DNA of 26,331 nucleotides. It comes from Pigoraptor chileana. Its lineage: Eukaryota > Opisthokonta > Filasterea. Shown in pieces: positions 10,563 to 21,493 of this stretch. The notes under the pieces were generated by a model, which was given only the letters and a program-made list of their open reading frames with translations, searched no databases and had not been told where the DNA came from. The translations under genes were made by a program, and so were the position numbers. Numbering within the stretch: position 1 is the first letter of the stretch; every line of letters starts with the position of its first letter. The stretch covers positions 1 through 26,331 of the forward strand of contig CALSCR010002946.1 in the NCBI GenBank assembly GCA_943704495.1. The letters run 5' to 3'.

Positions 10563-10794
10563 CATACATCCGGGGTAGTCATCATCCACATGGTCGCAAA
10601 GTAAATATCGTCACTATGACGTCTCTACTTTAATGATATCACTTGGCATTGTGTGGCTATCAAGACGTCACTGTTTGCGGCCCTTCTGACTGAAAGCCAC
10701 AGACCGTGCATAAGAATGAAGATCGCATAATGGGACAATTGCGCAAACATCTTTTCAGTGCTCCCCGGCAAGTCCAGTGTCGACGCTGCCGACC

Positions 10795-12674
10795 ATGGCC
10801 GTGTGGTCGCGCCGTACGCGCATCCGGCGCATCGTTGTGGTGACGTTGTTGCTAATGGCATTGATGGTTGCATCAAAGCTGTATGAGCAACGATTCTCAC
10901 CATCAGCCGTCGATGGAGATCTTCGGTCCCTGGTTAGTAAAAACCGTGGAGATGATACCGTCAAGAGGCAGTTTATTGCCATCAAACCTGTCGTGGAGCT
11001 GTTCGCGGAGGATGCGAAAGTAAAAGGAGAGGCCCACGCGGTGGAGCGAGTGCGCTCCCTCGACACTGTTGACGCGCCGGTTGCGCCAGTGGCCGTAGCG
11101 GAGAGCAAAAGTGAACCACAAGTGGCCGTAGACGCCACCGAATATGGTGACTTGGAGGAGATTTTCGTTTCCGACGGCGGTGCGTTGGATGGAGTGGACG
11201 AAGAGTTGGCGGCGGAGGAGCGCGAGACACACGACCGAAGTCGCCCTGGTGCGAAGACGGTGAATAAGGGAGATGACAAAAAGGGTGCGGGGTTGGAACA
11301 GCTGCAGTCGGCGGACAAGCAGATTGCACGCGTAAAGAGCCCTAATGGAGTCGACACCCGAAGAGTGGATGCGGAAATTGCAGGAAACGTGCACGTGTTC
11401 TACTATGCGTGGTACGGGACGCCTAAATTCGACCGAAAGTGGTTTCATTGGTGAGAATTGGGGACTGCATTGAATGGCATGTTTGATGCTGACTGTGTTT
11501 GACGCGATGTAGAACGGCGCATCGATTTGTGGGAAGGGGGGGGAGGGGTCGAGGCTGCTCAGTTTTAATGCAGTTTTTGTTGCAGTTTGTGCTTGTGACC
11601 ACGAAGGCAACATTACACGCACACACCTTGGCAGTGACATTCCGCAATCTCACTTCACAACACGCATCGCGCAACCCTTTGAACTTCGCAGGAATCACCG
11701 CGTTCTCGAGGAAGGAGGCAAAGAGTATGTTCCACCCGAGGATATCGGAGCCAATTTCTATCCTGCGATTGGACCGTACTCGTCGAATGACGAGCGCGCG
11801 ATCACGTCGCACATGCGCGGCATCCGGGCGTCTGGCATCGACGTGGTTGTGGTGAGCTGGTACCCGCCCGGCCTGAGTGACGACAACGGTGGCTTTTCTG
11901 ATTCTGCGGTGCTGCGAGTGCTCGATTTGGCCGAGCTCCACGGTCTGCGCGTGTGCTTCCATGTTGAGGTGCGTGTGGATCGTCCATTTTGATACCTCCC
12001 GCCTTTGCGGGGGTGTGCGGATTTACGCTCTCTGAGAGATATATGTGGGATTGGAGTCTGAGAAGCGGGGCTTTATCACACAATTTCAACAGTTTAGCTT
12101 CAGCGTATGTGTATGTGTATGTGTATGTGTATGTGCATGTGAATGTGTGTTAGTTTCTGCCTATGTCGATCTTCACTGCACCTCGCTCCTGAACTCTGCC
12201 TTACTTCGGAGCATGAGTTTAATTGGGGTGACATACAGGGTTTCTTGATAGTCGTCATTGTGCTATTAATCAAAAATCGACCGCCAAGTCCCACTAATCT
12301 CACGGTGAATTTGTGTGCTCTGTTTTGTAAAACCCCGCCTCCACACAACACACACATAACACACACACAACACACACAACACACACAGCCATTCAACGGA
12401 CGGAATGCGCAGACAATGCGCAACGCCGTCAAGTATGCCATCGACACGTACGGCAACCATCCGGGGCTGTACCGCGACCGCCGTCGAGGGAATAGGCCCT
12501 GGTTCTATGTGTACGACTCATATCACACAAAGCCCGACGAATGGGCGACACTTTTGACACCTGCCGGGCGAATCAGCCTGCGAGGGTCAGAGTACGATGC
12601 AGTGTTCATTGCACTCTACGTCAACGAAATCGACAGGGTGCGTTCCTTGCTCATTTTGCGTTATTGTCTTTTGT

Positions 12675-12742
<68 letters not shown>

Positions 12743-13769
12743 TCGTCCTATGTTGTCACGTTCGGTCAGTCACGAATCCGACAGGCTGAGAAATTTGTGT
12801 AAGAAATGGGACTGGTGGCTGCATTACGCTTTTTCTCTCGTGTGAAGTGCTCAAAACGAACCGAGTTCGTTTCAGTGACATCGCCATGGCTAGCTGGTCA
12901 CTCGTATCCCACACACAATCAAGAGTGCTTACCCTTGACACAACTGACCGTCCATAATCGTCTTTGTATCTTTGCGTCTCAGGAAATGGTTTCCACGGGC
13001 GGATTTGATGGAATGTACTCGTACTTTGCAACAGATGGGTTTGTCAGTGGCTCCACGACACGCAATTGGCAGGGCATGCGTGCGTTCACGAAGAATGCCG
13101 GTGCCCTTTGGGTGCCCAGCGTGGGTGGGTGGCCAGCGTTGTTGTGCGGAAGCGAAATCGTGCATATGATATCCTGTGTCTTTGTGATTGTGTATGTAAA
13201 ATACCGCACACGCGGTCCTTTTCTTTGGCAAGCATCCCTCTCCTTATTTGCTATTCACGAAGCCGAATCCACATTCTCTCACATTCGCACACACACACAC
13301 ACTCACACACACGCACAAATTGCTTTACCAGGTCCCGGCTACATCGACACACGCATACGACCATGGAATTCCCGCAACGCGCGCAGTCGCGACGACGGCG
13401 CTTATTACAGACGAATGTTTCAAGCTGCCATTAGGACAAAGCCGGACGTCATTTCCATAACGAGCTGGAACGAGTGGCACGAGGGCACGCAGGTGGCGTG
13501 CAGCGCTCACTTTCGCCACAATGCTGCATGATCGATTTACAAATGATTATACTCACCTCCAATTCTCCCCCATACCCATACACACACACACGCACACACA
13601 CACATACACACACACACGTCGTTAATAGATTGAGGCGGCGGTTTCTAAGCGAGTGGGCGATTACTCGTATGAATCGTATCCCAACGACGACAAATTCTTC
13701 TACATCCGGCAGACGGCGACGCACGTGAGGTCCTTCAGGGACACCCAAGAGAATGTGTTTGACACTTGA
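10795..13769 (+). CDS. MANEA: GH99 endo-alpha-1,2-mannosidase, type II Golgi protein
   Basis: Six exons (10795-11450, 11692-11968, 12389-12637, 12983-13124, 13332-13492, 13629-13769) join in frame to 541 residues. ATG 10795 has a strong Kozak context (ACCATGG). Arg-rich residues 6-12 precede a hydrophobic anchor at 13-27, giving a type II topology with the catalytic domain in the Golgi lumen. A charged stem runs to about residue 199, longer than in animal MANEA. The GH99 domain starts at HVFYYAWYG and continues through CFHVEPFNGR, WFYVYDSYHTKPDEW, GGFDGMYSYFA and VPSVGPGYIDTRIRPWN. The catalytic motif NEWHEGTQ is at 488-495, with the two glutamates at 489 and 492. The enzyme cleaves glucosylated mannose from N-glycans, bypassing ER glucosidases. 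Its introns hold several of the longest TG and CA tracts in the window. Confidence 0.95.
11536..11549 (+). repeat. G-rich homopolymer tract in intron
   Basis: A run of G residues with one A interruption inside the first GH99 intron (11451-11691). Confidence 0.7.
12104..12150 (+). repeat. TATGTG/TG repeat in intron 2 of GH99 gene
   Basis: Repeated GTATGT units merge into TG repeats in the first half of the intron 11969-12388. The end of the same intron is CA-rich, so the two halves are complementary. Confidence 0.8.
12349..12387 (+). repeat. CA-rich tract ending at an acceptor
   Basis: CA and ACACAA units run directly into the acceptor AG at 12387-12388, taking the place of a normal pyrimidine tract. 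Confidence 0.85.
12672..12740 (+). repeat. Long (GT)n microsatellite in intron 3 of GH99 gene
   Basis: About 60 bases of near-perfect GT repeat, starting some 35 bases after the donor at 12638. This is one of the longest pure microsatellites in the window and is likely polymorphic in length. Confidence 0.92.
13286..13317 (+). repeat. CA tract near the acceptor of intron 4 of GH99 gene
   Basis: CA repeats end about 14 bases before the acceptor at 13330-13331. Confidence 0.85.
13568..13618 (+). repeat. CA tract near the acceptor of intron 5 of GH99 gene
   Basis: Imperfect CA repeats fill much of the second half of the intron 13493-13628 and end about 10 bases before its acceptor. Confidence 0.85.
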
Positions 13770-14804
13770 GGGACTTTTTTCGCGATCTTGGAGACGCAAT
13801 TATGTCGGCAGAGTCTGTTGCTTTCGTTGCTTCTATTCAGTGGTCCTCTGAGTCACTGAATAGATGTGCCGGCGCGGAATCGTGTTCGTTTTTGTGGATT
13901 ACGCCCAGCTTATCTTCATCAGATGATTCACTTTGTGCGTCCCAATTTCGTCTCTTTTGTCTGCAATGCTGAGTCGTTGTTGTATGTTTTTTTGTTTGGT
14001 TACTGAGAATCGTGTGCAATTGGCATGGCTTTGTGTATCCTGCGTCGTTTTCTATTCGGAGGCACTTACGTTTTTTTTTAACGCTATTTATACTGTACCG
14101 GTTACAGATAATACAAAAAAAGGTGAATAATATATGGAATGAGCATTTGCACTGTTTTGCGTCATTCATTCTGTGCCTTTGTATCGGTTTTACTGAGTTG
14201 CAGTCAATGATGTCGCGTCGCGTTTGTGGATTCTCAGACCGGAAAGGCCAAGTTAAACTTTTCTAACGATAAGCATGCAGTAAAACTAAACGACACTCGG
14301 CCGCTACAGTTGTCACATGCACGAAAGACCAATTCCCAACACGTGCGGCAACAGAACAAACAAAGTAAGGGCATCACGTACGAGAAAGGGGCGACGACAT
14401 GACAGTAGAACACAGGAGCACCATGAAAATGTTGTTTCAATGAAGGCCAATGCACGAGTGGGCGAAAGCTCGGCAAATCCAGTCCGCCGACACACCAGCA
14501 CTCCCACGACCGTCACAAAAGTCACTTATTGTCAACACCACACACATCGCGGCCACGGCCGACCACATGCCATTAATCAACTGAAGCCATACACACGACA
14601 GAACATCGGTTCCACGTCGTCCATTAGCTCAACAACGCACACGCACACGCGCACGAAAACAGAGCGACATTAATTTTCCACACACGCAAACCGAGAAGAA
14701 AAACACAAGTCGAGTCCACACAACGGTGTAATGAAATGAAAGAGCTTGAAGGATGACGAATGACCCAATCCATGTTAGACTGAGTCAGTCGTGTGAGGGT
14801 GGAT
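13770..14804. other. Convergent intergenic region
   Basis: About 1 kb between the 3' ends of the GH99 gene and the nucleotidase gene. It holds T-rich stretches near 13985-14000 and 14070-14080 and a CA-rich patch near 14635-14655. Open frames are short and unrecognisable. No RNA gene was seen. Confidence 0.55.
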
Positions 14805-17800
14805 TCAATTGAATGGGAGCATGGGCTTGAAAACGACGGGCGCGGACGAAGGCAGGGGCGCCGAACCACTCTCCTCGACCATGACTATGCGTCCATCCGC
14901 AACAGGCGCGACGTTGAGGTAGCTGCGTGTTGCAACAATCCACGCGAGTGTAATGATTGTCAGTCCGGGGGGATTCATGATGAGCAAGACAAACGAGGGA
15001 TCGCATGATCGCACATTTGCATGCGGACCGCAACACTAACACACAGAGAGTGCTCAAGAAGACCTTTGGATTCGCTGACCTCCGTCTCCTTTTGGTTCGA
15101 GGGAGAAATAAAGACAAAGAGAAGGAAAAAGTAGACAATTATACTCACTGGTGACGGATCTCGGGCGGTGTGTGAATGTGTGCGCGTCGCTTGAGGTTGT
15201 CAATGGCCAAGTGGACCACCTCCGTTTTGTGCGCAAATATCCGCGCCATCTTTAAGTGTGTTGATGGAGAGAAGAGCGACAGAGAGAGACCAAATATCAG
15301 TATCAGTATTTTTGACAAATGGGGGTTGCAACACACACACACACACAAAAAGAATGAAAAAAGCAACACAAACCAAAAGCAAAAGCCACTTCAGGGGTTA
15401 GGCAAATGTGCAATGGAATGGCACATCATGGGCAACGGACAGGCATGCAGTGACACGCGCACGCACGCAATGCACGCACCTTGAGCTGCATGAAGTGCAG
15501 TCGCATCACTTGTGAAAACAGCTTGCCGTGTTCCTCCTCAATGATGTACGGACATCCCCTCATTGCGTCGTATCCGTCACGCCCTGCAAAAACACACAAA
15601 CCCACACAGTACCATGTCAATCGCAGCTCAAATTCTTCAGTATGTGTTTGTGGTAGAGTGTGTGGCTCACTGTCGACCCACCTTCTGCCATATACAGACG
15701 GGTGCACACCGAGTAGTCCTTGTCAAGGTCGATCGGTGTATTCGCAATGGTAACGCTGCATTGCGAATAAATGATTATAACCCGTCATTGACATACTGTT
15801 TTCTGGATTGCTAAGATTCGAAGACATTCAGGCAAAAAGACCGACCACACACACACACACATACACACACACAAATGAAGTGATCCATAAGAAGTCCCGC
15901 CAGTCTGCACACACCTCACGACTCTGCTGCCAGCCTTCTTCTTCGGATCAAACACAAACTTGAGTCCGGACACCTGCGGGAACCGGCCCTCGTGACGCGG
16001 ATACAGACTGACGCCATTCTCGAGACTGGCAAGCAGCTGACGTCCTTTCATCGAAATGACGACCGCGGGATCCTCAAAGGGAAGAATGTTCATCAGGTCG
16101 CCGAGCGTAAACGGGCCGGGTCCGTAGACGTCGTCCGATCGGAAACCACCTGTACGATGCGTGCATGGAATGTGTGTGCGTGTGTGTGTGGGATAGAGAT
16201 AGAGAGATGTGTGTGTGCGCGCACGTGAGCGATTATACACAAAACAGAGCAAAAGCACAACAACACAGCGCAAAAAGCAATCGACGGAGAGCAATGTGAC
16301 ACAAACAAGCGAAATCCCATTAGTCAAAAACACACCGCCACACAACAGAGTCACGTCTGCCTTGAAGTGGTCCCTCAGCACATCGCACGTATAACTCGCA
16401 AAGTTGGACTCTCTGGTGCGCACAGCCTCCACCGTCACATCGAGAACAGTCTCCGTGTTTGCCACCACTTTGTTGAGCTTCTTTTCTGCACTCGCGGAAA
16501 GGAAAAAAAGGATTCATCAAATACACACACAAACGGCAGAAGAAAAGAGATCAGCGGATGGAAAGAAGAGTACAAAGGACACATGGAATCCCGCCCACGC
16601 CCACACCCACAACCACGCACACCCACGCTTATAGGATATCATGCAGTAGCACATGGCTCAGGGCGCGGTTCAACCCAGTTTTTCGTGCCACCCACACAAA
16701 GAAGGGCAATTCATCCGACGCACTGACACTCAGTCTCTGTATTTGTAAATAACAATTGCAACCACTAGTATCCCCACACAACCACACATTCATTCAACAC
16801 ATACAGATGCATAGCACACTCTTACACACGCACAACCATACACATCCATAATAGCATGAAGAAGCAGACATCTACATTCACGCACACACCGTCAATGCCA
16901 AGTTCGTTGATCATTCCCTTGATCTTCGGGTTCTCTGCAAACGCAGACGTCACATCAACCTGCGACACTGTAATGTCTGTTCTCCGCTCGCCAGACGCGC
17001 TGTGGATAATGCGCAATTCAACATGCGACAGCTGACGAAAGTCGCAACCGCTCTTGATCACCGACACCTTTCCGACGTGTTTTACAGCATAAAAGTGGTC
17101 CTATTTTGAATGGAAAGAGAGTGATGGATGTGCCATAGAAGCATTAAAGTCAGTGTTGAAGGCGGTAGCGGTTGAAGAGCTGGAGAGGCTCGAGGAAAAG
17201 GACCCGGGGCTTCACAATCGGCAGATTCACCGCCTGGCAACAAGGAGAACGAACGTGCTTTGAAAAAACTCCACACTCCATATATACATATACACATATG
17301 CATATACACACACGCGAGCGACAAATGGATACACGCACGTGCCCACACAAACAGGGAAACGCAACCCACGTGGCCTCCGAGAATAACGTCAATACCGGTC
17401 ACTTGTTCTGCGAGCGTCAAGTCGTTTGCCTCGCGCATGTGCGTGAGTGCAATCACAGCGTCGACGCCGTGGACTCTGTGGAGCTCATCGACAAGGCGCT
17501 GTCCTTCCTCGACAAAGTCAATGTAGTGCAGCGTCGCAGGCACTGTTGCCATCGTATCAATCCACTCCCTGACAGACAGACAAGACAACACGCACCAGAG
17601 TGGGGCATCCAACCGAGGGTTTAAAATTCGGATTCCTCAGAGTACTCATCCATCTCATTGCATCGTCCAATATTGACACACAACAATAATTGAACACGCT
17701 ACTGCAATAATTGAATTGTGAGCTACACGGAAATAGTTGGTTTCGTAGCGCTTAAAAAAACACCGACTTGAATCATGCATCTCTCCATGCGCCTCCAAAC

Positions 17801-18538
17801 GCAGCGGTGAAGACCACCCCACCGCTTACCTCTCCACAAGTCCCACGAGGCCGATTTTGAGTCCTTGATGCTCCAGGACTATCGACCGCTTGCCCGATGC
17901 AAAGGGCTCGCCAATGGAAGTGTCAATGACATTGGAAAATAGCCACGGAAAGTTGCAAAAGCGCGCCAACTTCTCAAGATGCGGAACTCCAAAGTCGAAG
18001 TCTGGAGACACAAGAGGCATCAACCGAAATTATAAAGTCAGCTCGTGCAGCCCAATCCACCCAGTCCGCACAAAGTGGCCACGTGCATGTCATGCACAGT
18101 GGCCCGCTGCGGTACACACAAAAAGCAACACACACGCAACACTCAAACACATATGAGTGTGCCCACACATACAATATGCCACTACATATACAAAAAAGCA
18201 AACTCACCGTGGTTTCCGAACACGGCGGCACTGATCCCAAGTTCATTCAGCACCGGGACCATGTGTTTGCCCTTTGTAATCGTCGATGTGAGGCTCGGAT
18301 TAAACGCATCTCCCGAAAAGAGAACAAGAGGACTCTTTTCGGCGAAACTGTCCACAGCGACTTTGAATCTCGCGGCGCCACCAACGGGTTCTCGCACTCT
18401 GCTCTCGACATGGTAGACGTCGTTGAAGTGGAGAATGTGCAGGACCTTAACGACGTCCGCAGTCGGAGCCGACGACGATGAGGCTAACTCGGGGTCGATC
18501 TTAGGCCTCTTGACCCGGCCGTCCTGGTCTTCACCCAT
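14805..18538 (-). CDS. 5'-nucleotidase family phosphoesterase, probably cytosolic or nuclear
   Basis: Ten exons (18538-18208, 18001-17830, 17568-17370, 17100-16890, 16485-16336, 16149-15915, 15755-15682, 15583-15480, 15249-15149, 14922-14805) join in frame to 564 residues. The metallophosphatase domain shows HFNDVY (37-42), SGDAFNPS (75-82), GNHDFDFG (108-115), ALTHMR (208-213) and GGHDH (232-236), the usual two-metal ligands. The C-terminal nucleotide-binding domain shows GGFRSDD (355-361), GPFTLGDLMNILPFED and GRDGYD (458-463). The family removes the 5' phosphate from nucleotides or splits related phosphate esters; the substrate cannot be told here. Unlike UshA or CD73, there is no N-terminal signal peptide and no hydrophobic tail for a GPI anchor. 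The N-terminus has KRPK, a weak NLS. The ATG directly follows CCGCAG, so a 5' UTR intron could end there and an upstream exon cannot be excluded. Confidence 0.9.
15329..15346 (-). repeat. TG repeat (sense) in nucleotidase intron 8
   Basis: CA repeat on the plus strand, which reads TG in the transcript of the minus-strand gene, in the intron 15479-15250. Confidence 0.85.
15846..15874 (-). repeat. TG repeat (sense) in nucleotidase intron 6
   Basis: CA repeat on the plus strand, reading TG in the transcript, about 40 bases after the donor of the intron 15914-15756. Confidence 0.85.
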
Positions 18539-18662
18539 CTGCGGGGAAGCTTGGCGCGCCTTCCGAATGGTTGCTATGGGCTGAATTGCGCCCTCACTGC
18601 GCACTATGTATATTTGCAATCGTTTTCAAAAATAATATTATTCCGCACGGGGCGTGATTTCG

Positions 18663-18672
18663 ATTGGCCAAT
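18663..18672. promoter_or_regulatory. Palindromic CCAAT-type site
   Basis: ATTGGCCAAT reads CCAAT on both strands, about 125 bases upstream of the nucleotidase start codon, a usual distance for an NF-Y site. Recognised by motif only. Confidence 0.4.
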
Positions 18673-19079
18673 ATGAACAAAGGAATTTTGTTGAAGAGCA
18701 GAATCAATCACCCCCAAGATTCTCAACGAATAAGAATGGGACGCGCTCTTTGTTATAGTTCCAATGTTCTTTGCACAACAACGTCTCCTGCTTTTGTTCA
18801 TTTCAGTGCATCCAGTGTTTTGTGGTCTGATCCTTCACCACACATTGTGGCGGTTGGGGACATTATGCACATGTGTGTGGACGGGGAAACTTTTTTCAAA
18901 TGGCTAGTCTAAATTGCGATATTCTGCGTCGTAGGAAGATACGGGATATAAATTAATATCCGGATCAATTAGTAGTATAGAATTCAATTTGTATTTATGA
19001 TTGCCGGATGACCTTGGTTGAGATCATTCGATTAAAATATGTATCAGCATTTCAAAACAGTTGCGGGCAGTAGGTTTGG

Positions 19080-19091
19080 TTTGGCGGGAAA
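19080..19091 (+). promoter_or_regulatory. E2F-like site upstream of CEP20
   Basis: TTTGGCGGGAAA matches the full E2F/DP consensus and lies about 115 bases upstream of the CEP20 start codon. Confidence 0.5.
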
Positions 19092-19206
19092 AAACTGGAA
19101 CAGTTGATAGAGATTCAACCGGACCAGTGAGATTGAACAGATACATATATATCGTCACTACTCTCGCGGAGTACGCACGGCGCACGAAGATACAGCGAAT
19201 TCAACC

Positions 19207-20633
19207 ATGGCCAGCATAAGTGAACTTAAAGACGGTAAGTGTTGCAAGATGCAATGGCGAGCGCTTTGCGGCACACAATCGGACTGACTATTGTTTTCAC
19301 TTTGTTGGGATGCAGCACTTGCGGAAACTCTCGAAAACAGGGGCGTGATGGGCCAACTGAAGGCTCGCATTCGCGCAGAGATCTTCTCTGCTCTTGACGA
19401 TCCGGTGAGCACTATCTTGATTCATCAGTGTTTGCTTCACTACTTTTAATTGTGCGATTGCCTGTCTGTACCTCCTCCGAACTTACGGTTCGTGCCGCAT
19501 ACTCGGAGATGCAGCACGAGATCAAGCCAACACTATCAAACGAGAACATGATTATCAACGAGCTGATTCGAGAGTATCTCGAGTACAACGGGTACAAATA
19601 TACGCTCTCAGTGCTCATGGCAGGTTGGTGGAAACGCACATCTGTTTGTAAGACAAGGAATAGCATGCGGAAAAAAATTATCTCTGCTTTCAACGGGGTT
19701 CGCAGTCCCGAATCATAATCCCAAATAGTGATTCCAGACACTGACCGAACCCAAGATCGACCTTTTTGATTTTTTTTGCTGGATAACCTCTCGTCAAGGT
19801 GTGGAGTGCAAAAGATGTAATCGGCCGACCGTAAAACCATACCACTTCTCCTTCTTCCATCTTTTTTTATCAGAAACCGGCCAACCAAAGGAACAACTAA
19901 ATAGGGAATTTGTCGCATCCGAGTTGAATATTGTCGAGGACGCCGCCAGCAAAGAAGTGTAGGTCATGCAAAGCGCAAATGTAGAGACCGCACTAACACC
20001 TTTGAGTTTTTCTTGCTGCGTTTACACAACCCCGTCACTTGTTCATCTTATTGCCACCCGCAACTTGATCTTCCCTCACTGTTCTCCAACCTTTTTCTTC
20101 TTTTGTCCTCCTATCGCTTCTTTTCGTCTGCTTGAACGCAACCGAATCCCTCAACATTCCCTGAAAATGCTTGAACTGTGTGCAGGCCGCTCATGTATTC
20201 GATGTTCAGCCACTTTGTGCGCCACGGACCACACGGCGCTTCCTCTGCGGGACCCGGTGCAGGGCCACTTGGTGCCGCCGCGACTTCCCGTGCCCAGGCT
20301 GGAGGTGTACATCTATCACTCTTGCTTGATCCCTCTGACTTAGATTGTGCGCACCAAGTACTTGCTTTGTCTATGGTGAAGTAACTTCTCTGTATTCGAC
20401 ACAACTCCTTCTTCGCAGTTGGACGATCCCAACAACAGCAACAGCATGATGCTCGCCGTGACTCGGGTGAGCCATATATGTCCGTTTGAATTGTTGTGAT
20501 GTGTTTTTCCTACATATGTGGTCTGATCAGGTTTATTGACGACTGTGCACGACGTTTGTTTGCAGTGAACCGTTCGGATAGCGAGGAAGCGGACAGAGTT
20601 CCTCCAGTTGTTGTACACGGCGGACGGCGATGA
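19207..20633 (+). CDS. CEP20: CEP20/FOPNL centriolar LisH protein
   Basis: Seven exons (19207-19234, 19316-19404, 19515-19623, 19874-19958, 20186-20304, 20419-20466, 20566-20633) join in frame to 181 residues. The match to CEP20 (FOPNL, FOR20) is continuous: MASISELKDALAETLENRG, GQLKARIRAEIFSALDD, NENMIINELIREYLEYN, YKYTLSVLMAETGQP and VPLMYSMFSHFVRHG. The LisH dimerisation motif covers about residues 52-84. CEP20 is found at centriolar satellites and basal bodies and is needed for ciliogenesis, so its presence implies a flagellum or centriole. The C-terminal third is a Gly/Ala-rich, then Gln-rich tail (five Gln at 148-152) of no recognisable fold. The exon 3 acceptor could instead be six bases upstream, adding Met-Gln. 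Confidence 0.94.
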
Positions 20634-21493
20634 TTTCAACTATTTCAGAAAAATATTTAAGGGGAAAGAAACGAACGCCATTTTTTAAAACTGTGTATAT
20701 AGCAATGTTGCCTATGACTCATGGATCCGTATGGAATTGTTGATTATTAGAATACGTCAAGAGGGCCGAACGTGCGATGTTGCGGATAGTTGAATGTGTC
20801 CACCCAATGATGAGCATGAATTGTGGTTCAGTTTCTGTTTTTGCTTTCAGTTTTATCAAGTAATACTGGGAAGTGTCCTCAGTACCCTTGCTACATCAAC
20901 ACGTGCGTAATAGCCACCGGGACCACACAGCCTCGGTGCGTAAGAAGCACGTAACAGAAAGCCACGATTTCTTAGAGTAAATCCTTAGAGTAAATCCCCA
21001 GAGTGAAGAGAGTAAATTGGCTCATTTGTCCCATCTTCTCCCATTTCGCTTTCATGAAGTTAACAAAGATATCAGCATATTACTAATAACATTGGTGGAT
21101 GATATTTACTTATTTGAACAGACGCAATGAGCGTAATTGCAACTAATTAATAGATCCTTAGTAGAAGTGTAATTGAGTGCGGCTGTTCATTACTGAATCA
21201 GCTGGTGATTGCCGAACGGGCGTGATTCAACGGAACTGCTGCAGAATTTTACAGGTGTGTGTGTTGTGTGTGAGGGATGGATAGAGGATCCACCAGGTTT
21301 CGATAGTTCCAATTCGTCCACACCCCGACGCATGCACGCAGCAGTTGAACGAGGTTCATTCTCAAACGCCCGTCTTCTGTTGCTATGAATACTGCAAGTT
21401 GATGGCCTTGTAAAAACCTACATCTGTACCAAAGAAAATCTTTGTGCGTAGGCGTTTGTGATTCAACTCAGCCTCCCCCAACCCCTCCTAAAA
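20634..21493. other. Intergenic region upstream of pyrophosphatase
   Basis: 860 bases between two genes on the same strand, AT-rich in the middle (about 21050-21180). It contains a 13-base tandem duplication at 20972-20997 and a short TG run near 21255-21272. No gene recognised. Confidence 0.55.
20972..20997. repeat. 13-bp tandem duplication
   Basis: Two exact adjacent copies of TTAGAGTAAATCC, followed by a degenerate AGAGTGAA and a further GAGTAAAT. Confidence 0.8.

Larger units (their letters stand above)
9284..10794. other. Divergent intergenic region between ZGRF1 and GH99
   Basis: These 1.5 kb hold the shared upstream region of the two genes. The part near ZGRF1 has two E2F-like sites (9641-9650, 9655-9666) and a pair of adjacent hairpins (about 9551-9593). 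The middle, about 10090-10460, is AT-rich without recognisable features. A CA tract lies at about 10505-10562. A 65-codon open frame at 9721-9918 (+) is not recognisable. No tRNA or snRNA was seen. Confidence 0.55.
18539..19206. promoter_or_regulatory. Divergent upstream region of nucleotidase and CEP20
   Basis: These 668 bases separate two genes transcribed away from each other and so should contain both promoters. A palindromic CCAAT-type site lies at 18663-18672 near the nucleotidase, and an exact E2F consensus at 19080-19091 near CEP20. The stretch about 18940-19060 is AT-rich. No separate gene was recognised. Confidence 0.6.

Noticed and set aside
12541-12845. Plus-strand frames with long Cys-Val runs
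   Set aside because: These are translations of the GT microsatellite in the third GH99 intron.
17150-17240. Possible extra nucleotidase exon (reads AVNLPIVKPRVLFLEPLQ on the minus strand)
   Set aside because: Joining exon 17568-17370 directly to 17100-16890 rebuilds the family motif GGHDH in phase, and an insert there would break it. It could still be an alternative exon.
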